A stretch of DNA of 64,000 nt from Siphonodentalium dalli (taxonomy: Eukaryota > Mollusca > Scaphopoda > Gadilida > Siphonodentaliidae), in assembly GCA_032622095.1 (NCBI GenBank), contig CP136061.1:93185345-93249344 (forward strand), in the 5' to 3' direction. The notes under the pieces are model-generated. The model saw only the letters and a list, made by a program, of their open reading frames with translations, was not told the DNA's origin and searched no databases. Position numbers and translations under genes: made by a program. Position 1 is the stretch's first letter; every line of letters starts with the position of its first letter. Shown in pieces: positions 23,739-35,680 of the stretch.

Positions 23739-24075
23739 TTTAGGCAGTTGTGTTGATAAAATAATCAAAGAACCAAATCACGCCTTTTGCGATATAGTTC
23801 TTTGGTTCTAGTGGGACTAGATATAGTTCTTTGGTTCTACATGTAGTGGGACTAGATATAGTTCTTTGGTTCTAGTGGGACTAGATATAGTTCTTTGGTT
23901 CTAGTGGGACTTTCAAAACTTAAGGTACGAAATTACACAATTTATTTTCGATATTATGTGTGCTTGAATTGGTAAGGGCAACTTGTGGCTCTGTTTGCTT
24001 GGTATATCATGAAATGTGGGTAAAATGTCGCCGGTAGCAGCGGTTTTATCGAATCATAAGAGAGACAAGAAAACC
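23739..24075 (+). repeat. Dispersed repeat (GATAAAATAATC..GAACC family), copy 1, with internal tandem expansion
   Basis: GATAAAATAATC.AAGAACCAAATCAC followed by TTTCAAAACTTAAGGT, TTTTCGATATT.TGTGTGCTT and TGTGGGTAAA.TGTCG.CGGTAGCAG parallels 54070-54290 and the reverse of 60110-60410. In this copy the middle (23791-23915) is expanded into four units of GATATAGTTCTTTGGTTCTA-GTGGGACTA (29 bp; the second is 35 bp). The other copies have one unit. Confidence 0.75.
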
Positions 24076-24932
24076 AATGTCAGAAATGGTAACGCGCTCA
24101 AGATAATACATTATATACCCATGATTGTAATTATAGAATATAAAATATATTGGTTTCGCGAATGACCAACTCAGAATTCCGTTAAAATAACAATAACAAC
24201 CAGATCCTAATTAGCGAACCGGCGGCCAACTCGACCGTCTCCGACCACAACCCCCAGTTGGCTGCAGAACGAAAAATGTCTATAAACGTTGAAATATAAG
24301 ACTTATGAATGATCTTTTTCATTTCATTTATTTGTAATTGACATAGCTTATCACAAACCTAAAATCAACATTATTGACATAATAATGTAAAGGACAATAA
24401 ACGAAATTGAAATTCACAACTACACATTTTACCGGACTTGGCCTCCCGGTCGCAGTTCGACTTTTAAATCCGTCCCAAAAATTCCCATTTCTATAACCAA
24501 ACAAAAACACCAGCGTCCAGGCGAAACAATAATCTCTACATTAGTATACATGCGGAGCGCGAAATAAACACTGCATGAAGTTTCACCACTACCTGGACTC
24601 GTACAAGAAAAACACATACTGTACACAATATTGTATAACAACTTTACAATGTAGAAAAACGGGATGTTTTCTGGCCAAAGTTTTTGTAAGTTCTCCCCCT
24701 CACACAGGGCCCCCGTTGGTATACGCTCACGAAGCCATGTTCTTTAACAGTCACGTGTAGTCTATGCCTTTGTCGCTTTTGCTAGTTAATCTCAGTTCAC
24801 CGAATGCACAGGGCACCCACGAAATTACTGTAGTATATGATGGTTGGTTCCCTGGGTATAGTTATCGCGCCTGTATATTTTATACTTATATCTTTACATA
24901 GAATCAGACGTGTCCTTAATTACATAATTATG
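24076..24932. other. No recognisable feature
   Basis: Nothing supportable. Confidence 0.45.
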
Positions 24933-24936
24933 TTAA

Positions 24937-25143
24937 CCCTTTCAGTGCCAAGTCCGATTTTTGTATCAACCCATATTTCCTTGATCATTTTTAAAATTTA
25001 TTGATTATAATAATGTGATACATTGATGGAAAGAGCCCTAAGAGCTCTTTCCATCAATGTATCACATTATTATAATCAATACATTTTAAAAATGATCAAG
25101 GAAATATGGGTGTATACAAAAATCGGACTTGGCACTGAAAGGG
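24937..25143. mobile_element. 207-bp full-length-hairpin TTAA element, family CCCTTTCAGTGCC
   Basis: Same ends as the element at 146-637 (CCCTTTCAGTGCCAAGTCCG / CGGACTTGGCACTGAAAGGG). TTAA is at 24933-24936 on the left; the right flank is TAAA, one base off. The entire length is a near-perfect inverted repeat folding around GAAAGAGCCCTAAGAGCTCTTTC (about 25029-25051). It lacks the 67-bp cassette. The transcript would be one 100-bp stem, a natural small-RNA precursor shape. Confidence 0.85.
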
Positions 25144-26049
25144 TAAACATAATTAGGTAATTTCCAGACAACATTTGTATCAAGTTTTATAGCATTTTGT
25201 GATGCGAGTCGCAGTCACGGTTTGTTCAGTCAGAGAGGTGCATGTACATAACCAATAAGACCGACGGCGAAGCTAATTTAATCGCCGATATGGGAGCCAC
25301 ACAAAGTGAGGTTAACCTAATGGGACCCACACAAATTGAGGGTAACCTAATTCGTGCACACTACACCACGACCGGGAAACTACGTCACTAATGTAATACA
25401 TATAAACCGTCGATTCAGACTACTGATATCTACAACCCATGCAGTGTATGAGATAGATACTTTTTGAAGGAGTTAGTGTACAAACGAATGCAAGGGATCT
25501 CTTTAAAATAACACGCTCTTTTAATTTAAAGGCACGAGCGGCATTCGTTGCAGAAATATTCATATTTGTTCAAATCGCCATCAACAGAAGGAATATTAAA
25601 ATATATATAGTTGTGTTCATATGCCAAACATAATCGGCGCATAAATAGTATATTGTCGTCAAGACGTACGAAGGTGTACGTAAACAAGAGCTTGCTCGTG
25701 TTACAGAAGTTTTGCTTCTGTTTACATAAAACAAAGCGCACTTCTATTGGTTAATCACACACAAATGATATAAACGCTCTTTATTATTTCCATATCCGGA
25801 AAAAATCGTAACAAATAACGCTCTTTATGTTTACCATATCCGGATCTAAACAAAAGCCAGGTTCTGTAACGTTTTTTGCTTTTGTTTACATAACAATGGA
25901 AAAACATTTGACGATAACATACTGTTTATGCCATATTTCTGATTGGTATAAGAACAAGGTATGTCTATATTTTACTATTATTTCTATTTATGGCGGTTTT
26001 TGACGGAGGTGAATATTTTAACAGCATACCCACCGCCAACACCGCCCGT
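25144..26049. other. No gene; small duplicated words
   Basis: ATGGGA.CCACACAAA.TGAG.GTAACCTAAT occurs twice (about 25288-25351). ACGCTCTTTAT.TT.CCATATCCGGA occurs twice (25773 and 25819). Nothing coding. Confidence 0.45.
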
Positions 26050-26720
26050 ATCTTCTGAATATCTCCCTTATTTAGTCAATATACAGGGGGGGGGTCGGAA
26101 TATATTTTCAGGCACGTATGCTGATTTTTAACTTTCGACCCTTGTTGGGATCCACCCACCCCGCGTCCAAACTTTTTTCCGTTTTCGGCAGTTTTTTCCG
26201 ACAATTTTGTGACACACACCCCCCCCCCCCCCCCTTTAACACTAAAACAGATATTTTCATGCAGGGGGGGATTCACTGTAAACAGCTGTATGTGAATTTA
26301 TGTGCATACTATTTGTCATGGATGTTAACATTGACTTGTAAATAGGAACGAGTCATTTTGGGATCACTCGGCCAAAAAACTATGGCTACCAGCGGCCATC
26401 TTGGATTTCAAAATTTGCAACAAAATACAACACGATAACTGCCTGCATTCAGTTTAGGAGTTAGAATTACAGTATTTCTCTTATTCTCATTGCAAAAACA
26501 GTCAAAAAACTTGCAGGAAAAAACATATTTTGAGTTGCGGAAAAAAACTGTCTGTTGGTCCCATCGACAATCCACCCACACCGGCATACGTGCCCGGAAA
26601 AAAAACTGTCCCCCCCCCCCCCCTTTTAAAAAACTCTTTTTAAAAGTATCAGATGTGTTTTTATTTTGTGTTTAATTTATGAATATCTCTGTTATTTCGT
26701 CAATATAATCATCATGTGTC
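26050..26720. repeat. Poly-G/poly-C region with a diverged internal duplication
   Basis: G runs at about 26085 and 26264 and C runs at 26218-26234 and 26610-26624. The blocks ATCCACCCACCCC..GTTTTTTCCGAC..CACCCCCC and ATCCACCCACACCGG..TGTCCCCCC look like diverged copies. The word GAATATCTC..TTATTT.GTCAATATA occurs at about 26055 and 26682 in the same orientation, perhaps bounding one duplicated segment. Confidence 0.5.
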
Positions 26721-27729
26721 CGTGGACAGTTCGGTGTTAAGATTTATATAACGTAATGCATGTGGTGGGCTCGATCAGATCATGCAGCCGTGAACATATC
26801 TGGGTAGCTTTGGGTGATTGGGAGTCCATATCGCGTTGCTTTGCCTATATTGTCTGCTATATTAAGTCCCCGCAAATAAAGAATATACTATTTCAACATG
26901 TGTCATTACAATTGAATATAAAAATTCAATTAGTAATCGAATAGTTAATGTAGAATAAATAGTACTCCCAACGTCACTGTGTTTATAAAAATCACACCCT
27001 TGCGCAGTTCTAGTGGTTGTTGTTACTAAAGCCGACGTATATAATTAATTTTATCGGAAAAGTGTCACTTACGACCCTTGGCGGTTAGCCGTGGCATTAA
27101 TGAAAAGATCTCGGGGCAGTTTTGCCTGTATTTCCTGAATATATATTTCTATATAATTGCTTCCTACGTATAACCTATATCGGCTGTTATGACATAAGTG
27201 TTCTCGAAATGCCAAGTTACCCACTCGTAGATTTCCGACGTGATTATTGAATGCTAGAATATGATACTGTAGTTAACAATTGCTGTCACGATCCTGGTAA
27301 TCACAGAACCCCTATTAGACTGCACCCTATGTTGCCTTGAGCTATATTTTGCGTCGGTAGCACTTCCAACAACAAAGACATGATCCTCTTTTTAAAGCAA
27401 ATTTTAATTATTGGTCACAAGTATTCGGGTAAATTGCCTGCGTTACTATGGTATTATTATGCATGGGTATACACTTGGCAGGAAAAGCGACGTGATTTTA
27501 AGACTATATTATTACTATAATGTAATCTTGAGGAAATTTGGTAACTGTTATTTCTAAATTATAACCTAGCTACAACCAAGGCCATCCGTGCGATTTAGCA
27601 GAGTCAAGCGTTAGCATTTAAGCCGATCTAATAATATTTTGACACGTTTTTTGAGGGAAGCTATGCTCTGGCGATTACCTCACAATGAAAATATATGGAA
27701 GATCGAAATTGTTTTGATTTGTTCTTGCA
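26721..27729. other. No recognisable feature
   Basis: AT-rich, no supportable gene. Confidence 0.45.
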
Positions 27730-27818
27730 TCAGGAACATAGCATATGATGTTCTGTCTGCCACGACAGACATAACAGGAACATAGCATATCAGGTTCTGT
27801 CTGCCACGACAAAAATAA
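27730..27818. repeat. 45-bp unit, two tandem copies
   Basis: AGGAACATAGCATAT.A.GTTCTGTCTGCCACGACA.A occurs at 27730 and again at 27775. Confidence 0.85.
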
Positions 27819-28591
27819 CAGATGTTCGTCTCCAAACGCATAAAGCAGGTCTACTTCTTTCAAATTGTTTAATGAAGACCATTCGACATTCGATCGAATG
27901 TGATATGCTTTGAAATTGTACGGATATGTCTTGCCATTAACAAAACAAATAGAAAACATATCTGAATAGACCATATTTCACTTATACAAGTATCTTAGAT
28001 TATAGATCAGAAATGTTGTAATGTTAAAAAAAGATATTCACATGTTCTGCCAAAATGAATGGATAATATAATTTGAAAAAATTCCCTTTTGATTACTTTG
28101 GATTCTATGGAATATTTCGGGCTCTCGATAAATATATATTTCCATAGTATTTCACGAAGACCACAAAAGAAACCTTCTTTCGTATATCCCGTATTCAGAA
28201 TTACATGAGAATGCAGTAAGCCTAAATGTTATTGATTAAGTATACATCATTGTAGCATAATGGCTCAAAAATGTCCATTATTCCAGGGAATGGATCGAGC
28301 GAGACCGTATAGGCTGATAAACATATAGAAAATAGTTGTGACCATGGAAAGTATTTTTCAAGGCATTTGAAGCATGTATATCAATATTTCGTGTATTTGT
28401 CGACCTATAATATACAGTAATGCCTCGGGGAGAGCTTTCCGATGAATGGCAACAAGCCATATTTCCGACTAAATCCTGAAAAGTTACCCATAATTCTGCT
28501 GTGGTTATGGAGTCGGTTACTTTGGGCATTACTGTACCTCCTTCCAAATTAGGAAGTAATTATTTGGAAGCTGGAATGAGCCATATCCGTT
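27819..28591. other. No recognisable feature
   Basis: A minus frame at 28278-28547 (89 codons) is unrecognised and probably chance. Confidence 0.45.
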
Positions 28592-28617
28592 CCTTTACCC
28601 AACAGAACGGCCCTGTG

Positions 28618-28684
28618 CCAATGCATTCTCTTATATATGCGAGTCGACCATAGGTCGCCTCGCATATATAAGAGAATGCATTGG
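28618..28684. repeat. 67-bp hairpin cassette, copy 7
   Basis: Orientation a, in copy B. Confidence 0.9.
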
Positions 28685-28781
28685 CTTAACACATATTAAA
28701 AATGATAAAATTGTCAAAGAATGTAGAAAATATTATAAAAATTGTTAAAAAATGTAAGAAAAAATGGTAAAAAGTGTTAGG

Positions 28782-28848
28782 CCAATGCATTCTCTTATAC
28801 ATGCGAGGCGACCTAAGGTCGACTCGCACATATAAGAGAATGCATTGG
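28782..28848. repeat. 67-bp hairpin cassette, copy 8
   Basis: Opposite orientation, in copy B, with three scattered substitutions (ATACATG, CCTAAGG, GCACATA) that break the stem slightly. Confidence 0.85.
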
Positions 28849-28988
28849 CACAGGGCATAACTGTAACCATCACAATGTGGTCAATGCACCGGTTCCAATG
28901 ATATCCATATTTGTATGGTTCTATTGAGACAGACCGAAGATATTTTAGGCTGTTGAAGCTTGTTTTGGCCGGTTTGTTGGGTAAAGGG

Positions 28989-30147
28989 TTAAATTTGCAC
29001 AACTATTAACTTCTGCATATGGGTCCTAGAACCAATCACTTCAGTGGTCTCGCAAGAAGCGGACACCTTACATTAATATAACATAATTGTGGAGGGTGTT
29101 ATCATTTATTAACGGCCCGACAGGAATGATTAACAGCCCGGTGGCATATTAGCGGCCCGAGATGCAGTCGAGGGCCGATAATTAACCCATGGGACAATTT
29201 GTCATTCCTGGAGGACCATGACGCCCGACAAAATCATGTTATTATAATAGTATTACCACTCCAATGAAAGCGGCTGCCGGGCGTTAACGAAAACAAGGCT
29301 TCGTTGACGCCCGACGCCCGCTTCCGGTCAACATCGCCTTAAAATTATGAAATCTTACCGTGCGGGTAAAATACAGTTAATTTGTTAGAGAACGCCATCC
29401 TAACTGGTAATAATAGTCCTTGCATTGGTTGTAAGTGTATTTTTAAAGATTGTGATGCAAAGGCTATGGCTCGCGCTAACATTAGAGAGTTATTATAATT
29501 CGGTGGTCTCAAGAAGCGTTCGAGTTACATCCGATGATCATATTCGTTGTCTTGACTTGAGAGTGTCATCGAGCTCGAGGTAGTTGTTACATATATATAT
29601 ATCTCTCTTTATTATCCTCCATAATTGAAGGGTTAGATACCAACTCAAAATAAAGTGTATCATATATATATACAATAATATAAAGTGCCTCAAGCAAAAC
29701 CATAATGTATACAGGCATGCATAAACAATGCAAGAAATCCGAGATAGCAGAGGGGGGGTGACATAGAGAGAGAAAAAGATAATAATATTAATAGTAATAC
29801 AAAAAAAAACTTATACTTTTACACACATGAAGAAAAAATATATAAATTAAAGATGTGGCCTTAATTGTTATTCAACATAAAAACATCGCTTACATATATT
29901 ACTGTGCAACTTTGGTGGTTGAACCGATTGCTGTATTTCGAGGACACCCCCATCTGCCTAACAGCTCTGTCGACAACAAGACTTTAGTGTTAGAGCCCAC
30001 TGAACCAGTTATTTAAGACCTCGTCTCTGTGACGCGCGAACGACGATAACAGCATATAAGAAAATACATGATTCAAAGACCGCCCCCGGCTATCAATCAG
30101 TCTATATAATACAGGCAATTAATGACGTCGATCGATCTCATTCCACG
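28989..30147. other. No gene; small hairpin at 29278-29312 and GGCCCGA words
   Basis: CGGGCGTTAACGAA pairs with TTCGTTGACGCCCG around AACAAGG (about 29278-29312). TTAACGGCCCGAC, TTAACAGCCCGG and TAGCGGCCCGAG recur at 29110-29160. Short TA runs lie near 29592 and 29663. Nothing coding. Confidence 0.45.
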
Positions 30148-30290
30148 TTAACCCTTTACCCAACAAAACGGCCAAATAAAGCTGCAACAGCCTAAAATAT
30201 CTTCGGTCTGTCTCAATAGAACCATACAAATATGGATATCATTGGAACCGGCTCCTTGACCACATTGTGATAATTACAGTTAGCCCTGTG

Positions 30291-30357
30291 CCAATGCATT
30301 CTCTTATATATGCGAGTCGACCATAGGTCGCCTCGCATATATAAGAGAATGCATTGG
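30291..30357. repeat. 67-bp hairpin cassette, copy 9
   Basis: Orientation a as read on +, in copy C. Confidence 0.9.
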
Positions 30358-30437
30358 CCTAAAAAAATCTTTTTTTAACACTTTTTACCATTTTTTCTTA
30401 CATTCTTTAACAATTTTATAATTTTTAATGTGTTAAG

Positions 30438-30504
30438 CCAATGCATTCTCTTATATATGCGAGGCGACCTATGGTCGACTCGCATATATAAGAGAATGCA
30501 TTGG
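30438..30504. repeat. 67-bp hairpin cassette, copy 10
   Basis: Opposite orientation, in copy C. Confidence 0.9.
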
Positions 30505-30543
30505 CACAGGGCCCTTCTGTTGGATAAAGGCCTAAAGGGTTAA

Positions 30544-31914
30544 CCCTGTCTATACTAAATGGATTCTCCCAAACTGTTATAAAAGTATATATTGGAATGG
30601 TATATTATTCATTAAAGAGATAAAAGCAGACGACAGACAGAAAAAAAACCAGATAATACAAGTGCAGATTGATTTATATTCATTTGCAGGAAATGTGCTG
30701 ATAATAAGTTCAATATGCGACATATGAGAACTACTCGTCAATCAGTATTTAGTTTAGAAAGGGTTAAGTTAACGCTAACGTCGTGTGACGTCAGTACCGA
30801 TCATTACACACTAAATTAAGGCATGCAGTGCCATCATCCGCAAGGGAAAGTGACTCGATTATATATAAGTCAATGATGGAGTTCCACTCCAGAGATAGAT
30901 AATATATCCGATTATATCTCGTTATAGCTTACAGTTATAACAGATTACCGGGTTTGATTCTAAAATAAGACATTGTCTGTCTAACCATCTTCTGTCGATA
31001 TCAGCGGGGGTTTTCGCGATACACCGAGGGAACACCGCGCCCATAGGTTACAAGGAACTAATTATTTCCCATAGGCCGTAGTGTTAATATTCTGTCTCAA
31101 TACGTGCAGGATTCGATTAATTGGTACAATTTTCCCTTCAATTCTGGAGGAACCACAACTTGGACCTGATTTGAATTTTAACAAAATGTTCGAGATACGG
31201 GAAGTTTTCCAGTTCAAATGTCCCCGCTTCCATAACTACCATCAGTTCAGCAGCAAATTTTGAAAACAAAAATTCACCTACCCCTATATCATTTGTCATC
31301 CTAAATTTATATTTTTAATTTCATGCATTTAATTTTCTGAAAATAATATTATTATTTAGTGTACCTGTACTTTTCAATGAACATTAATTCAACGTAATTA
31401 GTTCCGTGTAACCCGTATCCATGGCCGGGAACCTCGAAAATGGCGGTAAGATGCCTCACATATAGTGCGGCTTGTGGACTATTCCTCCTCTCGAACCACT
31501 ATTTTGGCATAGTCAACTCATGCATTTTATATATAATAGTACCCCAGTAGGATTTCGGTTAATTGAACGAGATTTCAAGACATTATTGCGACCATTATGT
31601 TTCTCTTGAACTGTTTATCGGTAAGTGGACAATCAGATTAAAATTTGTTAACAGTAAAACGAGTATTAATAGATTATTAACTTCTCATCAAGGGACTTTG
31701 AAATCCCCAGCAGTGTGTGTATACTGGGATATAGTTACACGTATGTGGTATGCATGTAACAACTTCGAACGGTTCGGTGACACTTACTGTCGCATGCGCT
31801 TTCAAATAGCATGTGGTTCTGAATCAGTAGGAGAAACCGACATGCACATGTTTTAATTAAAGAACCTAATCACACTGCCAGTTGTCTAAGTTACAAAATG
31901 TATAAATAATCTAC
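30544..31914. other. No gene recognised; possible exon-like start at 31421
   Basis: A perfect CRE-type word TGACGTCA is at about 30786. At 31421 an ATGGCCGGGAACCTCGAAAA-TGGCG stretch is followed directly by GTAAGATG, a good splice-donor match. No continuation exon is recognised. A 97-codon frame at 31563-31856 is unassigned. Confidence 0.35.
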
Positions 31915-32200
31915 AGTTGGCAAAAAATATTTTCATCAAATATTTTGGCAAGAGACTTATCAATTCTTCAAGAAGCTTGTCGAAAATATTTGGTTAATCA
32001 ATACCATTAATTTCAAGAAAGTCTCACGATTACTATTGATTTATAAGCTTAGGGAAAGTTAGCACCTCTATCAAGATATAATTAATGTTATATCATTAGT
32101 ATTGATCGGTGGAAGGTTTATGCATGTTGATGATATTTATACATAGCTAATCCTCTTTGATCGGAGTGCCCTCTCGATGAAGTAGTCCTGGGTGCTTGGT
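31915..32200. repeat. Dispersed repeat, copy 2 (TTGGCAAAAAATATTTTCAT)
   Basis: Diverged copy of 12640-13000 in the same orientation, sharing the opening word, CAATTCTTCAAG.A, GTTAATCAATA, GGGAAAGTTAGCACCTCTAT and TAATCCTC. Confidence 0.65.
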
Positions 32201-33110
32201 TTATTTGTCCAATGCTATAACTGAGAGGACAGAATTATTAATAATCGTCAGATTCCAAATAACTAAACTGTATATGCATTAATATCAATGCGAAAGTACA
32301 ATCCAAGTCAACGAATAGAACAAACGTCGCCAAACAGTGATAGCTGAAACATGATCTATACTAATAAAACTCAATGCTATGTGTTTGTTTGTTCGTTTGT
32401 TTGTCCGGTTATAGGCGACCAATATATATTTCTTTATTGCCTCCATCTGGGGAGAGTATATTATATACAACATTATTTACAAATACAGATAGCATGAATG
32501 TCACAAGCATGTGGTTGATCAGATTATATACCAATATGTGATATTATTATATAAAAAAAAAACAATCAAATTTAAAGAAAAAGAGGTGGGATATAAAAAA
32601 AACAAAAAAACAGGAGAGTATTTAATGAACAACATTTTCACGAATGTCACAGGCATATATGGCTGAACATATTACACCAACGTGAAATTATATTCGTAGA
32701 AAGTAGGAAAAAATAAAAGAAATGAATGAAATTTAAAAAAAAAAAGTGGCGGTTTCTTGATTACATTGAGTTGTTAGATACATAGATAATTAACACATAT
32801 CCTATGCTATGATAATTAACACACATATACAAAATGTTTTATACCAGTATGTACAACTAAGAATATCGCATCCGTATGCTCGTTTAGAGCTATATACACA
32901 ATCGAATATCTCACACGCGCGGGGATGTGAGGCAGAATTCACTATTATTGAAAACGCCAATCGTGTGAACACTAGATATGTTATTTGTTTGTAACTAGTC
33001 TACACATAGCCACGAAATACGATGATGTTACGTCAATTATCAAATTGTGGCAACGCTGGATGGGCGAAGTTAAGTGTGGGTCCTCTGAACCGAGCACAAT
33101 AGCAAGAAAT
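32201..33110. other. No gene; a short repeated word
   Basis: CACGAATGTCACAGGCATAT (32638) echoes GCATGAATGTCACAAGCATG (32492), with following GTG..T.ATTATATT words. This suggests a weak direct repeat of about 145 bp. Confidence 0.4.
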
Positions 33111-34310
33111 GTGATCTAAAGGGACACTACTAATTAATGTAACTAAATAATTAATTACATACCGAAAATGGTTGGAAGTTCATCGTTTAAAATTGATTCG
33201 CATGGGTAAATTGACCGAGCAGTGCCATGGGATAGGTGCCGTTTACCCGAGACGACTTAAAGGGACACTAATAAACAATTGAACGTTGGAAATTGGTATA
33301 TATGGTTAAATTGATCCGGAGAATACCATTGGATTGCCGTCGACCTTAAAGGGGGACTTAGAAATTATATTATCTTATCAACAATAAAGAGTGTTCCTTA
33401 TCATCTTTGACGATTTGCCGGGAAAGGATAGGATATTTTATTTCAATATACACATATTAATGCATAATACATTTGACAAATATTATATTGTATATTTGAG
33501 GGGGTGGCATAGTCAGACTAGACTGTCTTACTGCCACCCCTTAAAGAAGAACAGATGTTACGATAGGCGGTCAAGATTTCTTGTACAATGCACGGCTATA
33601 TAATTATGTATCACACACTGGTTGTATTTAACTGGGTTATATACATGGATGGTATACGTCTAGATAAATCGCTTATTGGTTACTCGATGGTTTGTCTCTT
33701 TCTTGTCAGTGGGATGTTCCTTGAAAGTCGAGTAGGAATGTGCAGAGTGAGGTTGAGGATTGCGATATAGGGGAAGTCACTTATTGACGAGCTACCACAC
33801 AGTCGGGACATCTTTGATTGTTGCATTTAATTGTTGCAGCATATTTTTTAATGCAATCGGCATGTAAACGCCGTTTGAATGTGTGTCTGGATTGGTATGA
33901 TGTAACTTCGTTATCTAAGTTGTTCCATATATAATGGAATGGTAGTTGTTGGGACCAAGATGTTCCGGGAAATTGGTACACAGGGTCACCTGGCCAGGGA
34001 AATACCATGGGATAGGCACATTTGACCTCATATGACATAAAGGGGGTATAATAAATTTATATTAGCACAGATGATCAATGGAGAGCGTTTATTATCAGCT
34101 CTGAGGATATGTGGGGAAATTGGCATGTCAAGGGATAAGGGGAATCAGATGACTTAAAGATGCACTAATAATTAGCAATAAAGAACGTTTATTATCAACT
34201 GAAAAGATAGAGGTAACTTTGTCCGGATAATGCCATGAAATAGCTGATGTTTACATCAGGTGACTAAATAATTAATTTAAACGGCTTGGATGGGACACTA
34301 ATGATGTACT
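33111..34310. repeat. Degenerate tandem repeat of roughly 100-130 bp
   Basis: Recurring blocks: GACTTAAAGGGACACTAATAA, AATAAAGA.CGTTTATTATCA, and ACC.TGGGATAGG.G followed by TTTACC..A.ATGAC. Examples are near 33117, 33256, 33345, 34033, 34155 and 34245. Units are heavily diverged, and 33430-33900 is mostly unrelated insertion. Confidence 0.6.
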
Positions 34311-34435
34311 CGAGAAACGCCGGTACACGAGCTAGTACTCAATATAGCAGAAACCGATAACATTTGGCAACTTCGAAACAATTTTACCAATATTAATTTT
34401 CATTCAGCAAAATAATTGATAACAGAAATTCTCGA

Positions 34436-34640
34436 GCCAGCTCAGATCATGCCATGAATCTCCACTGCGGCTTACGCCCGTATATATCATATTCCATCAT
34501 TACAAAACCTGGGAATGTGTTGATGTTCTGACACGGAACTTTATAACATTGAACAAACAAGGCAGGGATTATATTTCTTTGTTAATACTTGTTCCTCAAA
34601 AATCTACTTCACATATGGGTGTGGACAATAAACTTCAGTA
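34436..34640. repeat. Dispersed copy of the 57.6-59 kb segment
   Basis: Shares ATCATGCCATG..TCTCCAC, ACAAAACCTGGGAA, GATGTTCTG, TAACATTGAACAA, ATATTTCTTTGTTAAT.CTTG and CTACTTCACA with 57660-57830 in the same order and orientation. Confidence 0.75.
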
Positions 34641-34735
34641 ATCGATATTTGATCACGCTGAGCTTTGATGGGTAACTTCCTCTACTCGAATCAAATATGT
34701 TTTACCCCCGACGCCCAAGAAATAGTAATTTAGGA

Positions 34736-35680
34736 GCTTCTGATCGGATTGATATGAGTACCTTTAATTTCAGTGTTTTTTACTGCCAGTATCATAGTGA
34801 ACAATGTTCAACACAGATGCAGTTTGGTATTAAACGCCAACATACATAATGGGACAAATGTATAGTTGAGAAGATACGTAAACAAACGGCTGGAATATGT
34901 TTATCCGCAATAAAATGTATCCAGAGAATTGATCGCAATTCAGGGGTGTTCATTTATGTGCTGCGGGTATACCTTCTATTGTGAGCAGAGAAAACAAATG
35001 AAGCAAACTCATCGATCCAATACGCCCTTTCACTAACTCGCCGGCATAATGGATCCAGCAGGTCCGGTTCCGTGGCTTTAGTGCTACAGGTCAAAGTTTT
35101 GGAGTAGCATTCCATAATTGGAAGTCATGAACAATTCAAAAGCTCCATATATGGAAATGTTACTTCAAAACGTTTACCAGTATCACTAACACTACGGAAC
35201 CCAGTGATCTCGTTTATAAGATATTATCGTTGCAGAGAAGGTGGACCTGTTGTGGGATACACCAGCACGCGGACCCTGTTCACGAATATAATTGGGTACT
35301 CACATTTTCCGCGTAACAGTCACGAGCGCGCGTGACATGGTACAAAAGAGTAATCGCTCGAGACCCTAATACGGCAGAGATCATAACGGACAATCATCGG
35401 GGACAAAGTATGTCACGGAAACCGTGGAACAATCGGTCGAGTGAATTGCGACATTTCGTGGAATTTACTTTCCTCTTTCTACAAGAGGTCTAATAGCTAT
35501 GGTCCGCAAATTAATGAGGTTTCGATTATCAGTGGGCTTTCTATATAAAGTAAAGGAGAAGTCGATGATGATAAGTTAATTATCGTTTTGGCGGATAAGT
35601 GGCGAGATACATCTAGTCAGTGTATTATACACACGTATAGCCGGTGATATACCACCCGACCCGCATAGCATTATAATATA
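34736..35680. other. No recognisable feature
   Basis: Unassigned. The last part (35635-35680, CCGCATAGCATTATAA) is echoed at about 40363-40380. Confidence 0.45.

Larger units (their letters stand above)
28592..28988. mobile_element. TTAA-flanked piggyBac-like miniature element, family CCCTTTACCC, copy B
   Basis: About 397 bp with the arrangement of copy A: two opposed hairpins and the GAAGATATTTTAGGCTGTTG segment. The right end TTGTTGGGTAAAGGG is followed by TTAA (28989-28992). The left end is eroded (TCCTTTACCCAACAGAACGG, no TTAA), so this copy is probably immobile. Confidence 0.8.
30152..30539. mobile_element. TTAA-flanked piggyBac-like miniature element, family CCCTTTACCC, copy C (inverted)
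   Basis: 388 bp, opposite in orientation to A and B: the GAAGATATTTTAGGCTGTTG segment appears here as CAACAGCCTAAAATATCTTC near the left end. TTAA is on both sides (30148-30151 and 30540-30543). The right terminus carries a small insertion (TGTTGGATAAAGGCCTAAAGGG). Two opposed hairpins as in A and B. Confidence 0.85.

Noticed and set aside
31563-31856. 97-codon plus frame
   Set aside because: No recognisable motif, no codon pattern or homologous repeat; a frame of this length is expected by chance in 64 kb of two-stranded sequence.
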